Notes: a model not told the origin generated them from the sequence alone. A stretch of DNA of 28,601 nucleotides from Jejubacter sp036620675 (GCA_036620675.1 JAZHEE010000045.1), one strand, 5' to 3'; shown: positions 14,660-21,899, counted from the stretch's first letter. Made by a program: numbers and translations.

Positions 14660-14813
14660 GCGCCTGCGGCCGCTGTCGTCCTGATAGCGGCGCCCGCCTT
14701 CCGAATTATCATCAGGCCGGGATTTTCCCCTCTCGTGCGCGGGAAAGATGAGGAACCGGCACCCATCGCGTAAACTAAGATTCCCGGAAGTGGGTGGGTG
14801 ACACAGGAGTGCT

Positions 14814-16211
14814 ATGAAAAGAATAAAAAACGAACTGCAGGCGCTGATGAATCGCGGTATGGATCGGCATCTGCGCCTGGCGGTGACCGGCCTGAGCCGA
14901 AGCGGCAAAACCGCTTTCATCACTGCGATGGTCAATCAACTGCTCAATGTTCACACCGGCGCGCGCCTGCCGCTGCTAAGCGCCGCGCGCGAAGAGCGCC
15001 TGCTGGGCGTAAAAAGGGTACCGCAGCGAGATCTGGGCATTACGCGTTTTACCTACGATGAAGGGCTGGCCCAGCTTTACGGCACTCCGCCGACCTGGCC
15101 CACGCCGACCCGCGGCGTCAGCGAAATGCGTCTGGCGTTGCGCTATCGCTCCGACGATTCCCTGCTGCGCCACTTTAAAGAGACATCCACGCTGTGGCTG
15201 GAAATTGTCGATTATCCCGGCGAGTGGTTGCTGGATCTGCCGATGCTGGCTCAGGACTATCTGAGCTGGTCGCGTCAGATGACTGGCCTGCTGCAGGGCG
15301 ATCGCGCCGAATGGGCGCGTGCGTGGCGTGAACTGTGTGCCGGACTGGACCCGCTGGCGCCTGCCGATGAGAACCGCCTGGCGGCCATTGCCGCGGCCTG
15401 GAGCGATTACCTGATTAAATGTAAGGCGCAAGGGCTGCACTTTATTCAGCCCGGTCGCTTTGTACTGCCAGGCGAAATGGCGGGCGCGCCAGCGCTGCAG
15501 TTCTTCCCCTGGCCGGACGTGGACGGCTGGGGCGAGTCGAAGCTGGCTCAGGCCGACAGAGGCAGCAATCTTGCGATGCTGCGCGCCCGCTATGACTATT
15601 ACTGCGATAAAGTGGTGAAAGGGTTCTACCGCGACCACTTTCTACGCTTCGATCGCCAGATTGTGCTGGTGGATTGCCTGCAGCCGCTCAACAGCGGCCC
15701 CCAGGCCTTTAACGATATGCGCCTGGCGCTGACCCAGCTAATGCAGAGCTTTCACTACGGCCAGCGTACCCTGTTCCGGCGCCTGTTCTCTCCGGTTATC
15801 GATAAGCTGCTGTTCGCTGCCACCAAAGCGGATCACGTGACTGTTGATCAGCATCCCCATCTGGTGTCGCTGCTTCAGCAACTGGTGCAGGACGCCTGGC
15901 AAAATGCCGCCTTTGAAGGCATTGAGATGGACTGCCTGGGGCTGGCGTCGGTTCAGGCGACCCAGAGCGGTCTGGTCGAGGTGGACGGCGAGAAGATCCC
16001 GGCGCTGCGTGGCCATCGACTGAGCGACGGAGCGCCGCTGACGGTCTATCCCGGCGAAGTACCGGAACGCCTTCCCGGCGCGGCTTTCTGGGAACAGCAG
16101 GGCTTTCGTTTTGAACAGTTTCGCCCTCAGGTGATGGATGTGGACAGCCCGCTGCCGCATATCCGCCTTGATGCGGCGCTGGAATTTTTAATAGGAGATA
16201 AGCTGCGATGA
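14814..16211 (+). CDS. ycjX: YcjX-like P-loop NTPase (DUF463)
   Basis: The 465-aa protein equals E. coli YcjX in length. It has a P-loop GLSRSGKT at 26-33 and a GTPase-like switch segment (LEIVDYPGEW, about residues 124-133). Further conserved features are the LVDCLQPL motif in the second half and an ATKADH nucleotide-specificity-like motif near residue 338. The precise role is unknown; in E. coli it belongs to the heat-shock regulon and is encoded with YcjF. AGGAG precedes the ATG. The last bases overlap the ycjF start by 4 bp (ATGA). Confidence 0.93.
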   Translation: MKRIKNELQALMNRGMDRHLRLAVTGLSRSGKTAFITAMVNQLLNVHTGARLPLLSAAREERLLGVKRVPQRDLGITRFTYDEGLAQLYGTPPTWPTPTRGVSEMRLALRYRSDDSLLRHFKETSTLWLEIVDYPGEWLLDLPMLAQDYLSWSRQMTGLLQGDRAEWARAWRELCAGLDPLAPADENRLAAIAAAWSDYLIKCKAQGLHFIQPGRFVLPGEMAGAPALQFFPWPDVDGWGESKLAQADRGSNLAMLRARYDYYCDKVVKGFYRDHFLRFDRQIVLVDCLQPLNSGPQAFNDMRLALTQLMQSFHYGQRTLFRRLFSPVIDKLLFAATKADHVTVDQHPHLVSLLQQLVQDAWQNAAFEGIEMDCLGLASVQATQSGLVEVDGEKIPALRGHRLSDGAPLTVYPGEVPERLPGAAFWEQQGFRFEQFRPQVMDVDSPLPHIRLDAALEFLIGDKLR

Positions 16212-17272
16212 ATGATTCTCTGAAACCGCGCCGCGATTTCGCACAGCCGCTGGCGGAAGAGAGCCGTGAGGCGTTGCGGGAAAATCGCACGTTCAGCGTA
16301 CCGGAAGCGGAAAATTTTATGCCCGCTCTGAACGAGCAGGAGGACGCGGCGGAAGAGGGCCAGGCCGAGGTAGCGGTGGAAGCCGCGCTGCGCCCGCGCC
16401 GCAGCCTGTGGCGCCGTATGGTGGGACTGGGTATTGGCCTGTTTGTCGCAAGCACCGTCGCTCAGGGCGTTCAGTGGGCGTGGCAGGCCTGGCAAACCCA
16501 GGACTGGGTGGCGCTGGGCGGGTGTGCCGCCGGGGGGCTGATTGTCGTTGCCGGCGTTGGTTCGATAGCCGGGGAGTGGCGCCGCCTGTGGCGCCTGCGC
16601 CAGCGCGCCGAGGCGCGCGATGAAGCCCGGGAGTTGCTGGCCAGTCATGCGTCGGGCAAGGGCCGGGCCTTTTGCGAAAACCTGGCGCAGCAGGCCGGGC
16701 TGGATCACAGCCATCCGGCGCTTCAGCGCTGGCATGCCGCGATTCATGAAACTCAGAACGATCGCGAAGTGGTGGCGCTGTACGCCCGTATGGTACAGCC
16801 GGTGCTGGATGCTCAGGCGCGCCGCGCTATCAGCCGTTCCGCCGCCGAATCCACGCTGATGATCGCCGTCAGCCCGCTGGCTCTGGTGGATATGGCGTTT
16901 ATCGCCTGGCGCAACCTGCGGCTGATTAATCGGATTGCCGCACTGTACGGCATTGAGCTTGGCTATTACAGCCGTATTCGTCTGTTCCGTCTGGTGCTGC
17001 TGAATATCGCCTTTGCCGGCGCCAGCGAACTGGTGCGCGAGGTGGGGATGGACTGGATGTCTCAGGATCTGGCGGCCCGTCTGTCGGCCCGCGCCGCGCA
17101 GGGCATCGGCGCCGGCTTGTTGACCGCCAGACTGGGTATTAAAGCCATGGAGCTGTGCCGTCCGCTGCCGTGGATGGATGACGACAAACCGCGCCTTGGT
17201 GATTTCCGTCGCGAACTGCTGGGGCAGCTCAAAGAGACAATGCAGAAAGGCAAGGGGAAAAACGCCGGTTAA
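16208..17272 (+). CDS. ycjF: YcjF inner-membrane protein (DUF697)
   Basis: This is a conserved inner-membrane protein of unknown function, always encoded with YcjX. The 354-aa product (E. coli 353) has an acidic hydrophilic N-terminus of about 65 residues. Two adjacent transmembrane helices follow (about 71-91 and 101-121), then a basic loop and a soluble DUF697 domain. That domain contains hydrophobic segments around residues 215-235 and 260-280. The start overlaps the ycjX stop by 4 bp, so the two are translationally coupled. tyrR follows on the same strand. Confidence 0.93.
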   Translation: MNDSLKPRRDFAQPLAEESREALRENRTFSVPEAENFMPALNEQEDAAEEGQAEVAVEAALRPRRSLWRRMVGLGIGLFVASTVAQGVQWAWQAWQTQDWVALGGCAAGGLIVVAGVGSIAGEWRRLWRLRQRAEARDEARELLASHASGKGRAFCENLAQQAGLDHSHPALQRWHAAIHETQNDREVVALYARMVQPVLDAQARRAISRSAAESTLMIAVSPLALVDMAFIAWRNLRLINRIAALYGIELGYYSRIRLFRLVLLNIAFAGASELVREVGMDWMSQDLAARLSARAAQGIGAGLLTARLGIKAMELCRPLPWMDDDKPRLGDFRRELLGQLKETMQKGKGKNAG

Positions 17273-17293
17273 CCGGTCGCTTTACACCACAAC

Positions 17294-17325
17294 GCCCGGT
17301 TTTTCGCCGGGCTGTCAATTTTTGT
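17294..17325 (+). terminator. Possible weak terminator after ycjF
   Basis: GCCCGG (17294-17299) pairs with CCGGGC (17307-17312) around a 7-nt T-rich loop, followed by tgtcaattttt. The T run starts six bases after the stem, and the tail overlaps the TyrR box. Partial termination between ycjF and tyrR is possible. Confidence 0.4.
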
Positions 17326-17330
17326 TGACA
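17313..17330. promoter_or_regulatory. TyrR box and -35 region upstream of tyrR
   Basis: TGTCAA-N6-TTGACA is a perfect inverted repeat fitting the TyrR box form TGTAAA-N6-TTTACA, including the invariant G and C. The right half also has the sequence of a consensus -35 box. No good -10 was found 17 bp downstream; TATTAT at 17360-17365 is the best hexamer. Autorepression of tyrR is known in E. coli and is expected here. Confidence 0.7.
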
Positions 17331-17405
17331 GATCCCTTCTGGGGACGCTTCTTCTGGGGTATTATTCTGTTATCCAATCATTGCTTTCGTGTGAGCGTCA
17401 TTCCC

Positions 17406-18947
17406 ATGCGTCTGGAAGTTATCTGTCAGGACCGTCTCGGCCTGACCCGCGAACTGCTCGATCTGCTGGTATTACGCAGCATCGATCTCCGCGGCATTGA
17501 AATCGATCCTGTCGGTAAGATCTACCTCAACTTCGCTTCTCTGGATTTTACCTCCTTCAGCAGCCTGATGGCGGAAATTCGCCGTATTTCCGGCGTGACG
17601 GACGTGCGCACCGTTCCCTGGATGCCCAGCGAACGCGAACATCGCGCCCTGAGCGCGGTGCTGGAGTCGCTGCCGGAACCGGTACTGTCGCTGGATCTTA
17701 AAGGACGCATTGAACAGGCGAACCCGGCCAGCTGCGCGCTGTTCGGCCAGAGCGTGGACAAACTAATTAATCACAGCGCCTCTGCGTTGTTCGACGGCTT
17801 CAATTTTCCGCGCTGGCTGGAAGCAGAGCCCCGCGAGTCCCACAACCGCCACGTGGCCATTAACGGCCAGAACTTCCTGATGGAACTGACGCCGGTTTAT
17901 CTGGACGGCGAAGAGGGCGATAACCTGCTGGTGGGGGCGGTCGTGATGCTGCGCTCCACGGCGCGGATGGGGCGCCAGCTACAGGCGCTGGACGATGTGG
18001 ATCTCGAAGCTTTCAGCCAGATAGTGGCGGTGAGCCCCAGAATGCGCAGTGTGGTGGAACAGGCGCGTAAAATGGCGACCCTGAGCGCGCCGCTGCTGAT
18101 TACCGGTGATACCGGCACCGGCAAGGATCTGCTGGCCCACGCCTGCCATCTGGCCAGTCCCCGGGCGCGGAAGCCGTGGCTGGCGCTGAACTGCGCTTCC
18201 ATTCCGGAAGACGCGGTGGAAAGCGAACTGTATGGCGACGGCGCCACCGGCAAAAAGGGCTTTTTCGAGCAGGCCAACGGCGGCTCGGTACTGCTGGACG
18301 AAATTGGCGAAATGTCGCCGCGTATGCAGGTGAAGCTGTTACGTTTCCTGAACGATGGTACCTTCCGACGGGTGGGTGAGGATCATGAAATTCACGTGGA
18401 TGTGCGGGTTATCTGCGCGACTCAGAAAAACCTGGTGGAGCTGGTACAGAAAGGGCTGTTCCGGGAAGATCTCTACTATCGCCTGAACGTGCTGACCCTG
18501 AACCTGCCGGCGCTGCGCGATCGTCCTCAGGATATTATGCCGCTGACCGAGATGTTTGTGGCGCGGCTGGCGGACGAACAGGGCCTGGCGCGACCGCGTC
18601 TTTCCCCGGAACTCTCCGGCGTACTGACTCGCTACGGCTGGCCCGGCAACGTGCGTCAGTTGAAGAACGCCATCTATCGGGCGCTGACTCAGCTACAGGG
18701 TTACGAACTACGACCTCAGGATATCGCGCTGCCGGATTTCGACGCCGCCGCCTTACCGCCGGGGGACGAAGCGCTGGAAGGTTCTCTGGACGACATCACC
18801 CGACGTTTCGAACGTTCAGTGCTGGTGCAGCTTTACCGTTCCTATCCCAGCACCCGCAAGCTGGCTAAACGGCTGGGGGTTTCCCATACCGCCATCGCCA
18901 ACAAACTGCGCGACTATGGTCTGGGGCAGCGCCGCGGCGAAGAGTAA
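17406..18947 (+). CDS. tyrR: Transcriptional regulator TyrR of aromatic amino acid genes
   Basis: TyrR controls biosynthesis and transport of tyrosine, phenylalanine and tryptophan. Starting at the ATG at 17406 the protein is 513 aa, exactly the E. coli length; the open frame extends 76 codons further upstream but into unconserved sequence. Order of domains: ACT-like domain (1 to about 70), PAS domain (about 78-190), AAA+ ATPase domain with Walker A GDTGTGKD (234-241) and Walker B LLDE (296-299), and a C-terminal helix-turn-helix (LAKRLGVSHTAIANKL). The sigma54-contact GAFTGA loop is missing, as is normal for TyrR, which acts with sigma70 polymerase. A TyrR box lies 75 bp upstream. Confidence 0.97.
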   Translation: MRLEVICQDRLGLTRELLDLLVLRSIDLRGIEIDPVGKIYLNFASLDFTSFSSLMAEIRRISGVTDVRTVPWMPSEREHRALSAVLESLPEPVLSLDLKGRIEQANPASCALFGQSVDKLINHSASALFDGFNFPRWLEAEPRESHNRHVAINGQNFLMELTPVYLDGEEGDNLLVGAVVMLRSTARMGRQLQALDDVDLEAFSQIVAVSPRMRSVVEQARKMATLSAPLLITGDTGTGKDLLAHACHLASPRARKPWLALNCASIPEDAVESELYGDGATGKKGFFEQANGGSVLLDEIGEMSPRMQVKLLRFLNDGTFRRVGEDHEIHVDVRVICATQKNLVELVQKGLFREDLYYRLNVLTLNLPALRDRPQDIMPLTEMFVARLADEQGLARPRLSPELSGVLTRYGWPGNVRQLKNAIYRALTQLQGYELRPQDIALPDFDAAALPPGDEALEGSLDDITRRFERSVLVQLYRSYPSTRKLAKRLGVSHTAIANKLRDYGLGQRRGEE

Positions 18948-18951
18948 GCAT

Positions 18952-18978
18952 AAAAAAAGCCTGCCCCATGGGGCAGGC
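18952..18978 (-). terminator. Rho-independent terminator of tpx
   Basis: GCCTGCCC (18959-18966) pairs with GGGCAGGC (18971-18978). On the minus strand the stem is followed by seven U residues. It lies between the convergent ends of tyrR and tpx. On the plus strand the downstream sequence is not U-rich, so it chiefly serves tpx. Confidence 0.9.
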
Positions 18979-19002
18979 CTCGTCTGTTCAGACGCCTGTT
19001 TG

Positions 19003-19503
19003 TTACAGCGCTTTCAGCGCGCTGTCGTAATCCGGCTCTTCGGTGATTTCATTCACCAGCTGGCTGTAAATCACTTCATCGTTTTCATTCAGAACCACGA
19101 CCGCACGGGCGGTCAGGCCTTTCATCGGGCCGTCGGCGATAGCCACGCCGTAGTTTTCCAGGAATGCAGGATCGCGCAGGGTGGACAGCGTTACCACGTT
19201 TTCCAGACCTTCAGCGCCGCAGAAACGCGCCTGAGCGAAAGGCAGATCGGCGGAGATGCACAGAACCACAGCGTTATCGAGCTGGCTTGCGCGTTTGTTA
19301 AATTCACGAACCGAAGCGGCGCAAACGCCGGTATCGATACTCGGGAAAATGTTCAGCACTTTGCGCTTGCCGGCAAACTGTGACAGAGAAACGTCGGAAA
19401 GATCTTTCGCTACCAGGGAGAACGGCTTTGCCTTACTGCCGGTCTTTGGGAATTCCCCATTTACGGGAACCGGATTGCCCTTGAAATGCACAGATTGGGA
19501 CAT
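19003..19503 (-). CDS. tpx: Thiol peroxidase (atypical 2-Cys peroxiredoxin)
   Basis: Tpx reduces hydrogen and organic peroxides using thioredoxin; it is often found in the periplasmic fraction of E. coli although no signal peptide is present. The 166-aa product (E. coli 168) shows the peroxidatic Cys61 in SIDTGVCAASVREF and the resolving Cys95 in ARFCGAEG. The sequence LCISADLPFAQARF is typical of Tpx. AGGAA precedes the ATG with an 8-nt spacer. It is monocistronic, with a strong terminator, and divergent from ycjG. Confidence 0.97.
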   Translation of the reverse strand: MSQSVHFKGNPVPVNGEFPKTGSKAKPFSLVAKDLSDVSLSQFAGKRKVLNIFPSIDTGVCAASVREFNKRASQLDNAVVLCISADLPFAQARFCGAEGLENVVTLSTLRDPAFLENYGVAIADGPMKGLTARAVVVLNENDEVIYSQLVNEITEEPDYDSALKAL

Positions 19504-19608
19504 GATTATCTTCCTGTTTACATATGTTTAACTCGTACCCTAGTGTATGACAACATTACCTTAATGAACATAGAAATATGAGACGGGGGCACAAAAGTGT
19601 ACGCCCGC

Positions 19609-19614
19609 TATACT
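19609..19614 (+). promoter_or_regulatory. Probable -10 element of the ycjG promoter
   Basis: TATACT lies 32 bp before the ycjG ATG. The matching -35 region, 17 bp upstream (GGGGCA), is poor, so the assignment rests on the -10 and the position in the tpx-ycjG divergent interval. Confidence 0.4.
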
Positions 19615-19645
19615 CCGGATAACCTAACAGACAGGAATAGCCAGA

Positions 19646-20638
19646 ATGAGAGCCGTCAGGATGTACCGTGAAGTGTGGCCGCTGCGTACGCCGCTGTTTA
19701 CCGCCCGCGGCAGCCGGAGCGAGGCTGAAGTGGTGGTGGTGGAAATGGAAGAGGACGGCTGGCGCGGCGTCGGGGAGTGCGCTCCCTGGCGGCGCTTTGG
19801 TGAAAGTGTGCCATCGGTGATGGCGCAGATAGCCAGTATCCTTCCGCAACTGGAACGGTCGATGACCCGAGAGCAGCTCCAGCAGGCCCTGCCGCCAGGA
19901 GCTGCCCGTAACGCCGTGGATTGCGCCTTCTGGGATCTGGCGGCCCGCCGCGCCGGACAGAGCCTGACGGAATATCTGGGCGTGACGCTGAAATCAGAGG
20001 TGACGAGCGCCTGTACCCTGCAACCCGATGAACCGACGCATATGGCCGCCGCCGCCCGGGGGCGCTATAACCAGGGCGCCCGTCTGTTTCGGGTGCGCCT
20101 GGATGACAGGCTAATCAGCGAGCGCCTGGTGGCGATCCGTGAAGCCGTGCCGGACGCCTCTCTGATGGTCGATGCCAGCGAATCCTGGCACAGCGACGGT
20201 CTGGCGGCCCGCTGCCAGCTGCTGGCGGATCTCGGTGTGGTTTTACTGGAACAGCCGCTCTCCGCCCGGGATGATGCGGCGCTTGAGAATTTTATTCATC
20301 CATTGCCGATCTGCGCCGATGAAAGCTGCCATACCCGCAGCAGCCTGAAAGCGCTGGCGGGACGTTACGAATTTATTAATATCAAGCTCGACAAGTGTGG
20401 TGGACTGACCGAAGGTCTGGCTCTGTCCGCCGCCGCTCGTGAACAGGGCTTCGAGGTGGTACTGGGCGGCGCCAGTTGTACTTCGCGGGCGGTGTCGTCG
20501 GCCTTACCCCTGGCGACGCAGGCGCGCTATGTGGACCTGGAAGGGCCGGACTGGCTGGCGGTGGATGTGGAGCCTGGCCTGCGCTATGAAGGCGGGCGTA
20601 TTTTGCTGGACCAGCGCGGGCCGTCTCGCAAATCATGA
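19646..20638 (+). CDS. ycjG: L-Ala-D/L-Glu epimerase homolog with altered catalytic motif (RxR for KxK)
   Basis: This enolase-superfamily protein corresponds to E. coli YcjG (AEE). That enzyme epimerises L-Ala-D-Glu from murein recycling to L-Ala-L-Glu so it can be hydrolysed. The 330-aa product aligns in register with E. coli YcjG. Metal ligands Asp176, Glu202 and Asp225, the second catalytic Lys247 (KLDK) and the glutamate-binding Arg24 are present. The first catalytic motif, Lys149-x-Lys151 in E. coli, is Arg-Val-Arg here (codons CGG GTG CGC at 20090-20098). DxN after strand three is DxS, and the DxD motif is DxE (297-299). The frame is intact, so it is either an impaired or a re-specialised enzyme. 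AGGA precedes the ATG. Confidence 0.88.
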   Translation: MRAVRMYREVWPLRTPLFTARGSRSEAEVVVVEMEEDGWRGVGECAPWRRFGESVPSVMAQIASILPQLERSMTREQLQQALPPGAARNAVDCAFWDLAARRAGQSLTEYLGVTLKSEVTSACTLQPDEPTHMAAAARGRYNQGARLFRVRLDDRLISERLVAIREAVPDASLMVDASESWHSDGLAARCQLLADLGVVLLEQPLSARDDAALENFIHPLPICADESCHTRSSLKALAGRYEFINIKLDKCGGLTEGLALSAAAREQGFEVVLGGASCTSRAVSSALPLATQARYVDLEGPDWLAVDVEPGLRYEGGRILLDQRGPSRKS

Positions 20639-20657
20639 ATAACAGCGGCGGATAAAA

Positions 20658-20686
20658 TTGTGGCGCATCAGTCGGTTGAATAAGAT
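20658..20686 (+). promoter_or_regulatory. Probable promoter of the hok-type mRNA
   Basis: TTGTGG (20658-20663) and TAAGAT (20681-20686) are separated by exactly 17 bp. The predicted start, about 20693, coincides with the first base of the 5' fold-back element (20693-20705), which supports the assignment. Confidence 0.6.
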
Positions 20687-20697
20687 AACGGCGGGTG

Positions 20698-20718
20698 CTT
20701 AAGGCTGTCTGCCTTAAG
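20698..20718 (+). other. 5' metastable hairpin of the hok-type mRNA
   Basis: CTTAAGGC (20698-20705) and GCCTTAAG (20711-20718) form a perfect 8-bp stem with a 5-nt loop at the extreme 5' end of the predicted transcript. The right arm is repeated exactly at 21047-21054, so the left arm can pair either locally in the nascent RNA or with the 3' end. This is the switching logic known for hok mRNAs. Confidence 0.75.
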
Positions 20719-20737
20719 CATTGGTGGAAGGCAGGCA

Positions 20738-20794
20738 GAGAAAAGCCCCAGGTGACGTTTATCATCAACCTGAGGCTAGTCCGCATGCTCGACA
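20738..20794 (-). ncRNA. sok: Sok-type antisense RNA (antitoxin of the hok locus)
   Basis: This is an antisense RNA predicted opposite the leader of the hok-type mRNA. Its minus-strand promoter is TTGACC at 20824-20829 with a weak -10 near 20800-20806 (TAACCT), placing the start close to 20793. The 3' end is a terminator: ACCTGAGG (20768-20775) against CCCCAGGT (20746-20753, one G-U pair), followed on the minus strand by CUUUUCUC (20745-20738). The RNA of about 55 nt covers the mok Shine-Dalgarno (TGAGG) and start codon (20785), so it would block mok and hence hok translation. Boundaries are estimates. Confidence 0.7.
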
Positions 20795-20994
20795 CATGCA
20801 GGTTAGCTTCTTACAGAACATTTGGTCAAGGAGTAGCCGACGATGAAACAGCAGAAGGCGATACTTATCGCACCGATCGTTATCTGCATCACCGCCTTTA
20901 TGGTGGTACTGGTGATGAGGAAAGATCTTTGTGGGGTCCGCATCCGAAGCGGCCACACGGAGATTGCTGTTTTCACTGCCTGCATTGCTCTTAA
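20785..20994 (+). CDS. mok: Mok-like leader reading frame coupled to hok
   Basis: In hok/sok systems mok overlaps hok in another frame, and its translation is needed for hok translation. Here an ATG at 20785, preceded by TGAGG with a 9-nt spacer, opens a 69-codon frame that overlaps nearly all of hok and ends 4 bp before the hok stop. The size agrees with classical Mok (70 aa). The peptide itself has no recognisable domain. The same frame is open further up to a GTG at 20695, but only the ATG has an SD in the region targeted by the antisense RNA. Confidence 0.65.
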   Translation: MLDTCRLASYRTFGQGVADDETAEGDTYRTDRYLHHRLYGGTGDEERSLWGPHPKRPHGDCCFHCLHCS

Positions 20995-20998
20995 GTAA
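20843..20998 (+). CDS. hok: Hok/Gef-family type I toxin (small membrane protein)
   Basis: This is a 51-residue Hok-type toxin, which depolarises the inner membrane when the antisense RNA decays. It begins MKQQKAILIAPIVIC, with a single transmembrane helix at about residues 6-24. The family segment RKDLCGVRIRSGHTEIAVFT (26-45) follows and includes the conserved Cys30. The C-terminus (ACIALK) departs from the usual AYES-type tail, and the residue after Cys30 is Gly rather than Glu, so potency is uncertain. AAGGAG lies 9 nt before the ATG. It lies inside the mok frame and between the fold-back elements; the whole locus is inserted between ycjG and mpaA. Confidence 0.88.
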   Translation: MKQQKAILIAPIVICITAFMVVLVMRKDLCGVRIRSGHTEIAVFTACIALK

Positions 20999-21006
20999 GG
21001 CAACCC

Positions 21007-21026
21007 GGTGGGGAGCGCTCCCCACC
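21007..21026. other. Perfect 20-bp palindrome downstream of hok
   Basis: GGTGGGGAGC followed immediately by GCTCCCCACC would form a very stable hairpin (7-bp stem with a 6-nt loop) nine bases after the hok stop codon. There is no U tract on either strand. In hok mRNAs 3' stem-loops limit exonuclease processing, and this is the likely role. Confidence 0.6.
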
Positions 21027-21046
21027 CTAAACTGTGTTAGCGCAGC

Positions 21047-21059
21047 GCCTTAAGCACCC
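21047..21059 (+). other. 3' fold-back inhibition element (fbi) of the hok-type mRNA
   Basis: GCCTTAAGCACCC is the exact reverse complement of 20693-20705, the predicted 5' end of the hok transcript (13 of 13 bases). Long-range pairing of 5' and 3' ends keeps full-length hok mRNA inert until 3' trimming. The element ends 5 bp short of the mpaA stop codon. Confidence 0.8.
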
Positions 21060-21064
21060 ATCCC

Positions 21065-21781
21065 TTATTCTGCGTTTTCGGTCCAGCACAGCAGGCGCAG
21101 CAGCGGTTCCAGGTAGCATTCGCTGGCTTCATCAGCGGAAATGGCCGGTAGCTCTGCCGTAATGCAGGAAAGGCCGAGATCGTCGCACCAACTGCCAAAC
21201 GATCCTGGCGTTTCGTAGCCGACGCTGGCGACCAGCGGCATCCCGAAGGCCTCAGCCATCCATTCACTAAGCGTACCGGTATGGGGATCTTCGATACAGC
21301 CCAGCGGATCGTGAAATGAGACGACCCAGTTTGGGCGTAGCTGGTGAATGAGTGCGCACAGCGCCCGGGTTTCCGGCTCGCTGGCAGGCGTTTCGCCGGT
21401 GGAAAGCACCACGTCGCGCTGGTCGGCTACGCTGTTCCAGCGGTAGCGGGTTTCTCCCTGACGCCAGTTAGCCGCCGGAAAGTTGCGATTAATATCGACG
21501 CCGCGAGCGTTAGCGCGCAGCCCCAGCTGGCATCCGTCAGGATTAACCGCGAGAACAACATGATGGCGACGTAGCGGCGGTGCCAGGGTGCGCAGCGCGC
21601 AGGAAAGGCTGACTATGGCGGCATTTCCATCGCCATGGGTGCCGGCAATAATCAGCCCGCTGCGGGCATCAGCGCGCGGGGCGGGAAACCATAATAACGG
21701 TGCGCCAAGTACCGATTCGCCATAGCGTTCGATGCCCGGGGGCAGGGGGCCGCGCTGTGAACGGGGCAGACGTGTGCTCAT
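21065..21781 (-). CDS. mpaA: Murein tripeptide amidase homolog MpaA with altered zinc motif
   Basis: MpaA is a cytosolic M14-type zinc peptidase that removes meso-diaminopimelate from L-Ala-D-Glu-mDap during murein recycling. The 238-aa product (E. coli 242) keeps the substrate segment GLRANARGVDINRNFPA, the third zinc ligand His in WVVSFHDP and the catalytic Glu in CITAELP. The first zinc motif, HGDE in E. coli (H-x-x-E), reads His49-Gly-Asp-Gly52: the glutamate ligand codon is GGA (21626-21628, minus strand), one base from GAA. Activity is therefore doubtful, unless this is a sequencing error. Its stop lies next to the fbi element of the hok locus, and it is divergent from mppA. Confidence 0.9.
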   Translation of the reverse strand: MSTRLPRSQRGPLPPGIERYGESVLGAPLLWFPAPRADARSGLIIAGTHGDGNAAIVSLSCALRTLAPPLRRHHVVLAVNPDGCQLGLRANARGVDINRNFPAANWRQGETRYRWNSVADQRDVVLSTGETPASEPETRALCALIHQLRPNWVVSFHDPLGCIEDPHTGTLSEWMAEAFGMPLVASVGYETPGSFGSWCDDLGLSCITAELPAISADEASECYLEPLLRLLCWTENAE

Positions 21782-21899
21782 AGGGCCTTCCTTCTCCTTT
21801 TCCTGATCTCATTAAAGCAGCCGGTGATGAAAATGCCATCGCTTAGGTTCAGTCACGCTCAATGCTACCCCACTGCCGCGCAACAATTGACTGAGTTAA

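Noticed and set aside
14660..14813. Heat-shock (sigma32) promoter before ycjX
   Set aside because: E. coli ycjX is a heat-shock gene, but the best candidate boxes here (CTTCCGAA and CCCCTCTC) are about 21 bp apart, too far for sigma32.
17178..17405. 76-codon upstream extension of TyrR
   Set aside because: It overlaps ycjF and crosses the TyrR box; the ATG at 17406 gives exactly the 513-aa E. coli protein.
20695..20784. GTG start for a longer mok frame
   Set aside because: It lies at the extreme 5' end of the predicted transcript without an SD; the ATG at 20785 has an SD covered by the antisense RNA.
21007..21026. Palindrome after hok as a rho-independent terminator
   Set aside because: No U tract is found on either side, and the fold-back element lies downstream, so the hok transcript must continue through it.
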